Below, piece by piece: positions 1-9,001 of a stretch of 64,000 nt of DNA (positions are counted from its first letter, which is position 1; the number at the start of each line of letters is the position of its first letter). The notes below the pieces were generated by a model. That model was not told the DNA's origin and ran no database searches. It was given only the letters and a program-made list of their open reading frames with translations. The position numbers and the translations under genes were made by a program. Location of the stretch: assembly GCA_963676045.1 (NCBI GenBank), contig OY780938.1:1240001-1304000 (forward strand), written 5' to 3'. The stretch is from Methanogranum sp963676045. Lineage in GTDB: Archaea > Thermoplasmatota > Thermoplasmata > Methanomassiliicoccales > Methanomethylophilaceae.

Positions 1-387
1 GTGAAAGACAAGCACATTCTGTCGACAGGATACAACGGGTCTCCAAAAGGCACACGTCATTGTGAAGAGCTGGGATGCATCAGGGAGCAGCTGAACATAC
101 CTTCTGGTACAAGACACGAATTGTGCAGGGGAGTGCATGCGGAACAGAATGCGGTCGCTCAGGCAGCTTATTTCGGGGTGAGCGTAAACGGGGCTACGAT
201 ATACACCACAACGTTCCCGTGTTCAATGTGTGCAAAGATATTGATAAATTCAGGCATAACCGAGATAGTGTATGATTCCGGATATGTAGACGAGCTTTCC
301 AAAGAATTACTTTCTGAGACCAATATTTTAGTACGTCATTACTCGGCAAGTGAAGATAATTTCGACAATCGTCTACCTATAATATAA
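1..387 (+). CDS. dCMP/cytidine deaminase family protein (5' truncated)
   Basis: Zinc-dependent deaminase of the ComEB/dCMP deaminase family, which converts dCMP to dUMP for thymidylate synthesis. The visible part carries the zinc-site motif HAEQNA and, about 30 residues on, PCSMC, the usual H-x-E / P-C-x-x-C pair. The reading frame is open to the first base, and the family normally has 20-40 more residues before the KDKHILSTGYNGSP segment, so the true start lies upstream of the window. It ends in TAA just before the ATP synthase operon promoter. Substrate (dCMP versus another cytosine nucleotide) is inferred from family only. Confidence 0.85.
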   Translation: MKDKHILSTGYNGSPKGTRHCEELGCIREQLNIPSGTRHELCRGVHAEQNAVAQAAYFGVSVNGATIYTTTFPCSMCAKILINSGITEIVYDSGYVDELSKELLSETNILVRHYSASEDNFDNRLPII

Positions 388-390
388 TAA
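378..390 (+). promoter_or_regulatory. Candidate TATA box of the ATP synthase operon
   Basis: An A/T-only stretch TATAATATAATAA lies about 80 bases before the ahaH start and overlaps the end of the deaminase gene. An archaeal start point about 25 bases downstream would give a leader of roughly 50 bases. Inferred from sequence alone. Confidence 0.35.
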
Positions 391-465
391 AGGAACGGAA
401 ATTAGGCATTACGTTTAAGTAAGGTCAAGGAATATCGGATTCCGCAAATAGTCGGGGAGTGTAAA

Positions 466-798
466 TTGAGCCGAACTGACATACTTTCGGAAATTAAAGA
501 GGCTGAAGCGAAAGCCGATGCTAAAGTCGCACAGACTGAGGCAGAGAAGAAGGAAGCGATCGCAGAGGCCCGCAGAGATTCTGTCAAAAGAATTCAGGGC
601 GCTGAAGCAGAGATGCGCAGCTCTTATGAGTCCGCAATGGCAAAGGAGAGGAAAATACTCGATGGGGAGAGGGCAGCAAAGCTTGCCATAGGTGAGAAAG
701 AAGCCGCTTCTATCGAATCCAACTCCAAGAGAAAGAGCAAGGAAGTCCATGATTTTCTTAAAGATAAATTTGAGGAGACCATAAATGTCACTTCCTGA
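466..798 (+). CDS. ahaH: A-type ATP synthase subunit H (peripheral stalk)
   Basis: Peripheral-stalk subunit that pairs with subunit E to hold the A1 head against the membrane motor. The 110-residue sequence is almost entirely charged heptad-like helix rich in Glu, Lys and Ala, as expected of a long coiled coil. The start is TTG, chosen because GGGGAGTG lies 7-10 bases before it and because no ATG is suitably placed. First gene of the operon; its 3' end overlaps the subunit I start by 14 bases, so translation is probably coupled. Confidence 0.85.
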   Translation: MSRTDILSEIKEAEAKADAKVAQTEAEKKEAIAEARRDSVKRIQGAEAEMRSSYESAMAKERKILDGERAAKLAIGEKEAASIESNSKRKSKEVHDFLKDKFEETINVTS

Positions 799-2866
799 GT
801 CGATGAGTAGGATTGTGATTGTGGGTACGAGATCTCACATGGAGGAGGCCGTTGAGGCATTCTACAGAGTGAGAGCTCTCCACCTGATCGACCATACCAC
901 CGGCGCGGACGGACTCTCAATAGGAACGACCGTTCCCACGAACGCTAAAGCATCTGAAAGGTTGCTTAAGGTTAGGGCAATGGAAAAGGAACTCGGTATA
1001 AACAAACATACTGAGACCTCAAAGGTTCCAGTTGATGAGATTAAGAGTCAGATCAAATCTGATAGCGTCGAAAATATCGAGAACGATGTAATGAAAGTTC
1101 TCGATAGAAGGAATGATCTTAGTCAAAGAATCACTGAGTTAAACTCTAAGAAGAAGAACTTGGAGCTTCTCGCACCGATCCCTGTGGACCTTGACCTATA
1201 TTCTGGGTATAAGGCCATCGCATCGATCGTTGGTTCTGTAAGCGAGGATCCCACTGAGGTCTTAAGAACGATGAATGACATCCAATACTATGTCTCCTTC
1301 AAAAAGAAGGAGGGTGGTGTCGTCGCCGTCTTTATGAGGACATCAGACCGGGACAAGATTTCAGCAAAGTTAGCTGATTTCGGGTTCACAGAGATATCTG
1401 TCCCAGAGGGAAAAGGTCCTGTGAGCGAGAACATCGCATTAACAGACGAAAAGTTGACGGACCTCACCGTACAACTTACATCGGTAGAGAAAGAGATCGA
1501 AGTTCTTCAGATGAAACACAAAACCTTCCTAAAAGCGTCCGATGAACAGCTCGCAATTGAGATCGAAAAGGGAGAGTTCCCTTTGAAGGTCGCAATTACT
1601 GAGTATTCATACATAATGGACGCTTGGGTCCCCACAAAGAAGCTAGAGGTCGTCAAGGACGAGCTCGAGTCCAAACTTGGAAGCGAGATCTATGTGGAGT
1701 TCCAGGAGACGCGCGGCAGAAGCATGCACGAGTCTGAGGAAGTTGAGGAGAGATATAAGACCGTCCCGACCAAATTCAATAACGGAAAAATCGCAAAGGA
1801 ATTCGAGTATCCAACCAAATTGGTATCGATACCGAAATATCAGGAGATCGATCCATCGATACTCATAATGATATTCCTTCCGATGATGTTTGGATTCATG
1901 GTTGGAGACTGCGGATACGCGATACCCTTCATTATTTTGGGAGCGTATGGGTTGAAAGTAACGCATCATAAAGACTGGCGTGCAATAGCTACTGTTCTAT
2001 TCTTCGGTGGTCTCTGGGCATTCATATTCGGTTTCTTCTTCTTCGGAGAGGCCATGGGAATGCACTTCGTAACAGAGGACCTAGAGAATACGATATGGGG
2101 CGGCGGTGTAAATGTGACATGGGACCATCTCCTGGGAGTAACATTCCCTGCTTGGTTCAGTGGTTTGCTTCCATTCGGCCACGGAGTCGGAAAATTGGAA
2201 GCTGTCACGTTGCTTCTTAAGCTGTCGGTTTACATCGGAATCGTGCACCTTTTGATCGGATATTTCTGTGGATATTACAACAAGTATATCCAGCATGGAA
2301 ACAAGGATGCCTTTATCGAGAAGGGAGGATGGATATTCTCCTTCGTAGGTATGGTTATTCTCTGTTTCTTGCTTACGCAATTGATGATCGTGGAGCCCGC
2401 ATCCGTAGTAGTACATGGCTCGCAGGTCTATATCGTCGCAGCGGTCGGATTCATTATATTGATCGCTGGAGTCGTTATAAACTTCAAGAGGGAGAAGGCA
2501 CAGGCGATACTGGAACTTCCAGGAATGATAGGTAACATCCTTTCATACACTCGTCTGGCTGCTATCGGTATGTCGAAGGCCGGTATGGCATTGGCATTCA
2601 ACTACATCGTGTTCGGTATGATAATGTCGGTACAGAACGGGACACCAAGCATCGCTTTCATAGTGATCGGTATCCTAATGTTCGCGTTCCTGCATCTCGT
2701 CATATGGACACTGGCCATTCTATCTGGTGGACTGCATGCATTAAGGTTGCAGTTCGTCGAATTGATGACCAAATTCTTCGAAGGTAATGGAGTAGAATAT
2801 TCACCTTTGAAGGTAAAACGCAATAAAACAATCTTAACTACAGAAAATACTAATAAAGAGGTATAA
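785..2866 (+). CDS. atpI: A-type ATP synthase subunit I (a subunit)
   Basis: Membrane subunit that forms the ion half-channels facing the c ring (V-type a-subunit family). The 693 residues have the family layout: an N-terminal cytoplasmic half of about 350 residues with long coiled-coil arms, then a C-terminal half with seven or eight membrane helices. The segment with SYTRLAAIGMSKAG near residue 585 contains the conserved Arg that works with the c-subunit carboxylate. ATG at 785 has AGGAG eight bases upstream. Only two bases separate it from subunit K. Confidence 0.95.
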   Translation: MSLPESMSRIVIVGTRSHMEEAVEAFYRVRALHLIDHTTGADGLSIGTTVPTNAKASERLLKVRAMEKELGINKHTETSKVPVDEIKSQIKSDSVENIENDVMKVLDRRNDLSQRITELNSKKKNLELLAPIPVDLDLYSGYKAIASIVGSVSEDPTEVLRTMNDIQYYVSFKKKEGGVVAVFMRTSDRDKISAKLADFGFTEISVPEGKGPVSENIALTDEKLTDLTVQLTSVEKEIEVLQMKHKTFLKASDEQLAIEIEKGEFPLKVAITEYSYIMDAWVPTKKLEVVKDELESKLGSEIYVEFQETRGRSMHESEEVEERYKTVPTKFNNGKIAKEFEYPTKLVSIPKYQEIDPSILIMIFLPMMFGFMVGDCGYAIPFIILGAYGLKVTHHKDWRAIATVLFFGGLWAFIFGFFFFGEAMGMHFVTEDLENTIWGGGVNVTWDHLLGVTFPAWFSGLLPFGHGVGKLEAVTLLLKLSVYIGIVHLLIGYFCGYYNKYIQHGNKDAFIEKGGWIFSFVGMVILCFLLTQLMIVEPASVVVHGSQVYIVAAVGFIILIAGVVINFKREKAQAILELPGMIGNILSYTRLAAIGMSKAGMALAFNYIVFGMIMSVQNGTPSIAFIVIGILMFAFLHLVIWTLAILSGGLHALRLQFVELMTKFFEGNGVEYSPLKVKRNKTILTTENTNKEV

Positions 2867-2868
2867 AA

Positions 2869-3102
2869 ATGGCAGATGAAGTAAGTGTTGGAACAGGACT
2901 TATCGCGATTGGAGCAGGACTTGCAGTCGGACTCACTGGTCTCGGTGCAGGTATGGCAGAGAAAGATGTCGGAGCTGCAGCCGTAGGTGCAATCACTGAG
3001 AACGAGGCTCTCTTCGGTAAAGCAATGATCTTCATGGTTCTCCCTGAGACAATCGTTATCTTCGGTCTCGTTATCGCAATCATGGCAATCTTCGTAATGT
3101 AA
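2869..3102 (+). CDS. atpK: A-type ATP synthase subunit K (c-ring proteolipid)
   Basis: Rotor ring proteolipid of 77 residues with two transmembrane helices (about residues 8-30 and 52-76) joined by a short polar loop. The ion-carrying carboxylate is Glu60 in the motif LPETIVIFG of helix 2. The gene encodes one hairpin with one carboxylate, not the duplicated or triplicated form seen in some methanogens. Helix 1 is Gly/Ala-rich and I see no Gln that would mark a sodium site, so the coupling ion cannot be settled by reading. Confidence 0.93.
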   Translation: MADEVSVGTGLIAIGAGLAVGLTGLGAGMAEKDVGAAAVGAITENEALFGKAMIFMVLPETIVIFGLVIAIMAIFVM

Positions 3103-3118
3103 GTCGAGAGGCCCTTCC

Positions 3119-3676
3119 ATGGCACTTGACAACGTAACGAAGGAGATCGTCGCATCTGCGGACACCAAGGTCGCTCAGATCAAGGCCGAGCAATCGGTCG
3201 AGGTCAAGAAGATCGAGGCAGAGACAAATGCGATTGTCACCGAAATGAAAGAAAAAGAGGACAAAAAGCTCAAAGAAGCAATTGAGCTACTCAAACGCCA
3301 GGAGCTTTCCAGTGCAGATCTGGAGAGTAAGAAAATCGTCCTGTCGAAGAAAAAAGAGATCCTCGCCAAGGCATTCGAGACAGTACTCCACGACCTAGAG
3401 TCTGCTTCAAGCGAAGTAAAGCTGAAGCAGTACAAGGAAATGGTAGAGTCTGCAAAGACAGTCATCGATAAGCCTAAGGCATTCATCTCCAAAGATGATA
3501 AATTCACTGCGAACCAGTTGAAGGTATCATCGGTGGAAGTGGACCCAAGGATCCGCGCTGGTATCATCCTTCAGAGTGAGGATGGGACCATCGAGGTCGA
3601 CATGCAGTATGAGACCATTCTTCAGACGATCTGGGACCGCGAGATCAAAACTTTGTCAGATATCCTATTCGGGTGA
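3119..3676 (+). CDS. atpE: A-type ATP synthase subunit E (peripheral stalk)
   Basis: Peripheral-stalk subunit partnering subunit H. The first 110 residues are charged coiled coil, and the C-terminal 70 form the globular cap that contacts the head (segment RIRAGIILQSEDGTIEVD, typical of the family). Length 185 is normal. Ends in TGA inside GGGTGAG, which also acts as the ribosome site for subunit C. Confidence 0.93.
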   Translation: MALDNVTKEIVASADTKVAQIKAEQSVEVKKIEAETNAIVTEMKEKEDKKLKEAIELLKRQELSSADLESKKIVLSKKKEILAKAFETVLHDLESASSEVKLKQYKEMVESAKTVIDKPKAFISKDDKFTANQLKVSSVEVDPRIRAGIILQSEDGTIEVDMQYETILQTIWDREIKTLSDILFG

Positions 3677-3681
3677 GACAT

Positions 3682-4737
3682 ATGTTTAGGCGCAGCGGAA
3701 AGAAAGGCAATTATGCGTATACTGTCGCTAGGGTGAAGGCCAAGAAGTCCCTCCTGATGAAAGAAGAGGATTACAACAAGATGCTAATGATGTCCGTGCC
3801 GGAGATATCCCGCTATATCAGTGAGACAGGTTATCAGAAAGAGATGACCGATCTTGCTGGAAAATATGTTGGATTGAATCTCTTGGAACATGCAACCTAT
3901 GGTAGCATGGCCGGCGTCTTTGGCGATATCCTCACCGCTTCAAAGGGTGAGTTAAAGGACATGGTCTCAGCATATCTCGCGAAGTGGGATTACTGGAACC
4001 TCAAGGTCATACTCCGCGGAAAGTCATACGGTCTCAATGTCGACGGAATCAAGGAAGACCTTGTTCCAGCCGGCAGTCTAAGCGCCGAAGCTTTGGATAA
4101 ACTCATCTCTTACGAATCCGAGGACGACATCTTTGCTGGTTTCTCATCAATGGCACACGTGACAATATCCTCAGAGGTAATATCTGCCTTCAAGGCAGCT
4201 AAGAATCTGGGCTTGATCGAGGATTTCCTCGACAAATGCTACTATGAGAATCTGATAAAAAGCATCAATCCCCGCTCGAGGCCTGAACTTCTCTTCCTTA
4301 ACTATGTTAAGCAGGAGATAGATATCAAGAACCTCGAGACGATCCTCAAGTTAAAGCTTGAAGGCATACATGGGGAAACCGTCATGCAGTACTTCATTCC
4401 CGGAGGGAAACAGATCGACACGAAGCTTGCAACACAGCTTGCTAATGCAGAGACCATAGATGCAGCGATGGCCGACATAGGTCAGCTTGATTTCTATGAA
4501 AGCATAAAGGAAGGTCTCGAATCTAGCACATCCTCTTTGATGGGTGTCGCGGTCGGAATGAGAAAGTATGAGACGGATCAAGCAAAGAAGTTCTCGCATC
4601 TGTATCCGCTTTCAGTGATCCCAATAATTGACTTCATGATAAACAAAGAGAAAGAGGTCAAGAACATAAGGATCATTGCTAGAGGTACCGAGAGCGGATT
4701 GGACAAAGAAGCAATCAAACAACTACTGGTGATATAA
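3682..4737 (+). CDS. atpC: A-type ATP synthase subunit C (central-stalk socket)
   Basis: V-type d-subunit homologue that sits on the c ring and receives the central stalk. 351 residues, mainly helical, three-fold repeated build expected. An upstream in-frame GTG at 3673 lies inside the Shine-Dalgarno element GGTGAG, so I chose ATG 3682, five bases after GGTGA. The A of its TAA stop is the first base of the subunit F start. Confidence 0.92.
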   Translation: MFRRSGKKGNYAYTVARVKAKKSLLMKEEDYNKMLMMSVPEISRYISETGYQKEMTDLAGKYVGLNLLEHATYGSMAGVFGDILTASKGELKDMVSAYLAKWDYWNLKVILRGKSYGLNVDGIKEDLVPAGSLSAEALDKLISYESEDDIFAGFSSMAHVTISSEVISAFKAAKNLGLIEDFLDKCYYENLIKSINPRSRPELLFLNYVKQEIDIKNLETILKLKLEGIHGETVMQYFIPGGKQIDTKLATQLANAETIDAAMADIGQLDFYESIKEGLESSTSSLMGVAVGMRKYETDQAKKFSHLYPLSVIPIIDFMINKEKEVKNIRIIARGTESGLDKEAIKQLLVI

Positions 4738-5042
4738 TGCAAATAGCTGTAATGGGTAGTGATGAATTCGTGCTTGGCTTCAGACTAGCTGGACTAAGGC
4801 GTGTTTTCGTTGCTGATAAGGAAAATTACCAAAAGGTAATGGCAGAGGCAATGGCCGATAAGGATATCGGAATACTTGCCATAGATGCTAAGGATCTCAG
4901 CTATCTTCCAGCTAATATCAGGGCCAAGGTAACGGATTCGATCCAGCCCGTGGTCGTACCAGTCGGTGGAGATGAGAGCGACCTTCGTGAGAAGGTAAAA
5001 AGAGCGATTGGCGTTGATTTATACAAAACAGAGGATGAATAA
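4737..5042 (+). CDS. atpF: A-type ATP synthase subunit F
   Basis: Small central-stalk subunit that binds subunit D inside the A1 head and helps control rotation. 101 residues with an alpha/beta Rossmann-like fold: N-terminal IAVMGSDEFVLGFRLAG and the central DIGILAIDAKDL strand match the family. It overlaps the subunit C stop by one base and abuts subunit A with no gap. Confidence 0.92.
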   Translation: MQIAVMGSDEFVLGFRLAGLRRVFVADKENYQKVMAEAMADKDIGILAIDAKDLSYLPANIRAKVTDSIQPVVVPVGGDESDLREKVKRAIGVDLYKTEDE

Positions 5043-6773
5043 ATGAGCACTGAAGGTGTAATTTACAGAGTCGCAGGACCTGTCGTGACCGCCACAGGAA
5101 TCTCGCCCAGGATGTACGATGTCGTACACGTTGGAAAAGAGCAACTGATGGGAGAGGTCATTAAGATCGTCGGCGACTATTCTATCATCCAGGTTTATGA
5201 GGATACATCCGGTATAAAACCCGGAGAGCCTGTTACAAATACAGGGCTTCCCCTTGTTGCAGAACTCGGACCAGGACTTCTGACATCGGTTTACGATGGA
5301 ATTCAGAGGCCCCTGCCCGTACTCAGGGACAAGATGGGAGACTTCATCTACCGTGGTGTTACCGCACCTGGACTTGATAGAGCTAAAAAATGGGATTTTA
5401 CTCCCGTAGTCAAAAAAGGAGAAGAGGTCGAGGCTGGCCAAGTACTTGGTACAGTCATGGAAGGAACCATGTTACACAAGATCATGGTACCCCCATCGAT
5501 CAAGAAAGGAACTGTAACAGAGATAAAACCAGGAATGTTCACGGTTGAGGACACAGTAGCTGTCATCAGCGGAGTAAACGTCCAGATGATGCAGAAATGG
5601 CCGGTCCGTATACCCAGACCAGTCTTCGAAAAGTATCAGCCAGATGTTCCATTGGTCACAGGTCTCAGAGTATTGGACACGATGTTCCCCCTTGCAAAAG
5701 GAGGAGCAGCAGCAGTCCCTGGCGCATTCGGTACTGGAAAGACCGTCACTCAGCAGTCTCTTGCAAAATATTCCGATGCACAAGTAGTTGTATACATCGG
5801 ATGCGGCGAGAGAGGAAATGAGATGACCGAGGTCCTGACAGAGTTCCCAGAACTCGTGGATCCAAAGTCTGGACAGTCCTTGATGAACAGGACCGTTCTG
5901 ATAGCCAACACATCCAACATGCCTGTAGCCGCAAGGGAAGCATCAGTTTACACTGGAATGACCATTGCGGAGTATTACAGAGACATGGGTTACGATGTGG
6001 CTTTGATGGCCGATTCCACCTCAAGGTGGGCAGAGGCCATGCGTGAGATCTCATCAAGGTTGGAAGAGATGCCCGGAGAGGAAGGATACCCTGCATACCT
6101 TTCAGGTCGTCTGTCCGAGTTCTACGAGCGTGCTTGCCGTGCAAAGACCTTGTCAGGAGACAACGGATCGATCTCAGTCATCGGTGCGGTTTCACCTGCT
6201 GGTGGAGATCTGTCCGAGCCTGTCACACAGAACACCCTGCGTATCGTCCGTGTCTTCTGGGCATTGGATACCAAACTCAGAGAGAGAAGGCACTTCCCAA
6301 CAATCAACTGGTTGACATCATATACAATGTATGACAAACAGCTTGCTGACTGGTACAAAAACAATGTTGCTCAGGATTTCCCAGCACTAAAGGCATGGGC
6401 CATGAAGACATTGCAAAAAGAGTCTGAACTTCAGGAAGTCGTCCAGATGGTCGGATCCGATTCATTACCGGATGAGCAGAAGATAACCCTCGAGGTCGCA
6501 AAGATGATCCGTGAGATATATCTGCAGCAGAATGCATACCATCCAGTCGATTGTTTCTGCCCTCTAAACAGACAGTACGCAATGATGAAACTCATCAAAA
6601 AGTACTCAGAACTCTCAGACAAGGCACTCGCTGCCGGTGTATCTGTCGATAAGATCGCATACATCCCAGCCAGGCAGAGGTTCAACCAGGCCAAATACGA
6701 AGAGAATGTCGATGCTGAACTCGAGGCCGTCAATAAGGACTTTGACACCCAGTTCGCAGCACTAGGAGTGTGA
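5043..6773 (+). CDS. atpA: A-type ATP synthase catalytic subunit A
   Basis: Catalytic nucleotide-binding subunit, 576 residues. The Walker A motif GAFGTGKT lies near residue 226, and the roughly 90-residue non-homologous insert typical of V/A-type A subunits precedes it (residues about 110-200). Further conserved segments are GCGERGNEMTEVL (catalytic Glu) and DSTSRWAEA. No intein is present, although archaeal A subunits sometimes carry one at the P-loop. Four bases separate it from subunit B. Confidence 0.97.
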   Translation: MSTEGVIYRVAGPVVTATGISPRMYDVVHVGKEQLMGEVIKIVGDYSIIQVYEDTSGIKPGEPVTNTGLPLVAELGPGLLTSVYDGIQRPLPVLRDKMGDFIYRGVTAPGLDRAKKWDFTPVVKKGEEVEAGQVLGTVMEGTMLHKIMVPPSIKKGTVTEIKPGMFTVEDTVAVISGVNVQMMQKWPVRIPRPVFEKYQPDVPLVTGLRVLDTMFPLAKGGAAAVPGAFGTGKTVTQQSLAKYSDAQVVVYIGCGERGNEMTEVLTEFPELVDPKSGQSLMNRTVLIANTSNMPVAAREASVYTGMTIAEYYRDMGYDVALMADSTSRWAEAMREISSRLEEMPGEEGYPAYLSGRLSEFYERACRAKTLSGDNGSISVIGAVSPAGGDLSEPVTQNTLRIVRVFWALDTKLRERRHFPTINWLTSYTMYDKQLADWYKNNVAQDFPALKAWAMKTLQKESELQEVVQMVGSDSLPDEQKITLEVAKMIREIYLQQNAYHPVDCFCPLNRQYAMMKLIKKYSELSDKALAAGVSVDKIAYIPARQRFNQAKYEENVDAELEAVNKDFDTQFAALGV

Positions 6774-6777
6774 AGAT

Positions 6778-8160
6778 ATGGCAACTGCTAAAGTATCTAA
6801 AGAGTACAAGACAATCTCACAGATCGCAGGCCCTCTCGTTTTCGTCAAGAAGACCGAGCCGATAGGCTTCCAGGAAATGGTAAGCGTAAGGCTCTCTGAT
6901 GGAACGATCAAGAGAGGACAGGTATTGGACACATCCAATGAGATGGTCGTTGTTCAGATCTTCGAAGGAACATCAGGTATCGACAGGGCGGCGACAGTTC
7001 GTTTCCTTGGAGACACCATGAAGATGCCTGTTTCAAAGGACATGCTCGGAAGGATCCTATCCGGATCCGGACAGCCATTAGATGGCGGAGCGAACATAAT
7101 CCCTGAGAAAGAGCTCAACATCGAAGGAGCAGCCATCAACCCATGGGCAAGGGACAGTCCCGCAGATTTCATTCAGACCGGTATTTCAACCATCGATGGA
7201 ATGAACACACTGGTCAGAGGACAGAAACTTCCGATATTCTCAGCATCTGGTCTCCCTCACAACGACATCGCCTTGCAGATAGCAAGACAGGCGAAGGTCT
7301 TGGGAGAGAACGACGAGTTCGCTGTCGTGTTCATCGCGATGGGAATAACCAATGAAGAGAAGCAGATGTTCATGAAGGAGTTCGAGAGAACTGGTGCATT
7401 GAAGAATGCAGTGGTCTTCCTGAACCTCGCCGATGACCCCGCTGTCGAGCGTATCGTCACACCCCGTCTCGGTCTCACGACCGCGGAGTACATGGCGTTC
7501 GAACTCGGAATGCAGGTCCTCGTGATCATGACCGACATCACCAACTACTGTGAGGCATTGCGTCAGGTAGGAGCAGCTCGTGAAGAGGTGCCCGGAAGGC
7601 GTGGATATCCCGGTTACATGTACACCGATCTTGCACAGCTCTACGAGCGTGCAGGAAGGATAAAGGGAAAGAAAGGATCCATCACACAGGTGCCGATCCT
7701 ATCTATGCCTGGTGACGATATCACACACCCCATACCCGATCTGTCAGGTTACATCACAGAGGGACAGATAGTTCTTTCAAGGGAACTTCACCGCAACGGA
7801 ATATACCCGCCGGTCAACGTTTCCTCGTCATTGAGCCGTCTGATGAACTCTGGTATCGGAAAGGGCAAGACACGTGACGATCACAAAGCAGTCTCCGATC
7901 AGCTTTATGCTTCATACGCAGAGGGTAAGGACCTTCGTGGATTGGTCGCAATCGTTGGAAAGGATTCCTTGTCTGCAAAAGACAGGAAACTTCTGGATTT
8001 CGCCGATCTGTTCGAGGACCGTATCGTTCGCCAGGGGCATGATGAGGACCGCACAATAGAGAAGACCCTCGATATCGCGTGGGAGATCCTCAGAGAGCTC
8101 GATGTAGATCAGCTCACAAGGGTCGATCGTAAATACATCGATAAATACCTCAAGAAGTGA
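6778..8160 (+). CDS. atpB: A-type ATP synthase regulatory subunit B
   Basis: Non-catalytic partner of subunit A in the A3B3 hexamer, 460 residues. It lacks a Walker A motif; the equivalent position reads FSASGLPHNDIA, the signature of B subunits. VPGRRGYPGYMYTDLA and QVPILSMPGDDITHPIPDL are also family hallmarks. Its TGA stop lies in AAGTGAGTC just ahead of the subunit D start. Confidence 0.97.
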   Translation: MATAKVSKEYKTISQIAGPLVFVKKTEPIGFQEMVSVRLSDGTIKRGQVLDTSNEMVVVQIFEGTSGIDRAATVRFLGDTMKMPVSKDMLGRILSGSGQPLDGGANIIPEKELNIEGAAINPWARDSPADFIQTGISTIDGMNTLVRGQKLPIFSASGLPHNDIALQIARQAKVLGENDEFAVVFIAMGITNEEKQMFMKEFERTGALKNAVVFLNLADDPAVERIVTPRLGLTTAEYMAFELGMQVLVIMTDITNYCEALRQVGAAREEVPGRRGYPGYMYTDLAQLYERAGRIKGKKGSITQVPILSMPGDDITHPIPDLSGYITEGQIVLSRELHRNGIYPPVNVSSSLSRLMNSGIGKGKTRDDHKAVSDQLYASYAEGKDLRGLVAIVGKDSLSAKDRKLLDFADLFEDRIVRQGHDEDRTIEKTLDIAWEILRELDVDQLTRVDRKYIDKYLKK

Positions 8161-8165
8161 GTCAA

Positions 8166-8804
8166 ATGGGTACGCATGACATCACACCGACCCGTTCCGT
8201 GCTTCTGGACCTGAAAAGAAGGATCAAGCTATCCCAGAGCGGATACAAGATCATGAAGATGAAGAGAGACGGTCTCATCATCGAGTTCTTTGAAGTCATG
8301 GAGAAGGCCAGGAAGATGCGCGCAGGCGTCACTTCCGACTACGCAGCCGCCATGGAGAAGATAACCATAGCGCGCGCAGTGGAGGGAGAGATCGCTGTTA
8401 AGAGTGCAGCATATGCCCTTAAAGCAGACCCACAGGTAAAGGTAGGAAGCAAGAGCATCATGGGTATGATGGTACCAAAGGTAGAGGCAACGGCTTCGTT
8501 GCACACGAAGATAGTCGACAAGGGCTACGGAGTCATCTCTACCTCGCCATATATCGAGGAAGCGGCACAGGCGTTCGAGAAACTTCTCGATACCCTGGTA
8601 CGTGCTGCCGAGATCGAGACGACCATGAGAAAATTGCTTGATGAGATCGAGAAGACCAAGAGAAGGGTCAACGCTCTGGAGTTCAAGATAATTCCTGATC
8701 TCAAAGAGTCCGAGAGATTCGTAAAATTCCGTCTTGAAGAGATGGAAAGAGAGAATACAACTCGTCTCAAACACCTAAAGAAGAAAGGAGAGGCCTCGGA
8801 TTGA
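8166..8804 (+). CDS. atpD: A-type ATP synthase subunit D (central rotor stalk)
   Basis: Rotor shaft, gamma-like, with long N- and C-terminal helices that form an antiparallel coiled coil. The start DITPTRSVLLDLKRRIKL and the charged C-terminal helix are typical. An in-frame GTG at 8157 overlaps the subunit B stop; I prefer ATG 8166 because GTGAG then sits four bases upstream, as for other genes here. 212 residues is normal. The stop overlaps a further small reading frame at 8801. Confidence 0.92.
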   Translation: MGTHDITPTRSVLLDLKRRIKLSQSGYKIMKMKRDGLIIEFFEVMEKARKMRAGVTSDYAAAMEKITIARAVEGEIAVKSAAYALKADPQVKVGSKSIMGMMVPKVEATASLHTKIVDKGYGVISTSPYIEEAAQAFEKLLDTLVRAAEIETTMRKLLDEIEKTKRRVNALEFKIIPDLKESERFVKFRLEEMERENTTRLKHLKKKGEASD

Positions 8805-8950
8805 GATCTTTCGAAGAACGCTGGGAAGAGATCCGCAAGGATCCAGTGAAGCTCAAAAGAGTCTTCACTACCGTTTGGGTCATAGCGTATTCGATGCTCA
8901 TACTGGGGTTTGTCCTGATCGTCTGGGTCTTACTCACTGCGAGATACTAA
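8801..8950 (+). CDS. Small single-pass membrane protein at the end of the ATP synthase operon
   Basis: A 49-residue frame starting at TTG 8801, which overlaps the subunit D stop as TTGA, with AGGAG about 10 bases upstream. The product has a charged amphipathic N-terminus (about residues 2-20, RSFEERWEEIRKDP) followed by one hydrophobic helix (about residues 21-45) and ends ARY. I do not recognise a family. Coupling to atpD and the T-rich run straight after suggest it is a true last gene of the operon, perhaps an assembly or accessory peptide; that role is inference. Confidence 0.6.
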   Translation: MRSFEERWEEIRKDPVKLKRVFTTVWVIAYSMLILGFVLIVWVLLTARY

Positions 8951-8964
8951 ACCATTTCCAAAAA

Positions 8965-8979
8965 TTTTCTTTTTAATTT
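8965..8979 (+). terminator. T-rich terminator after the ATP synthase operon
   Basis: TTTTCTTTTTAATTT follows the last operon gene by about 15 bases, with no strong hairpin. T-rich runs are the usual archaeal intrinsic termination signal. The convergent PolD gene ends at 9002. Confidence 0.5.
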
Positions 8980-9001
8980 ATGATCAAAATATTGATGACC
9001 A

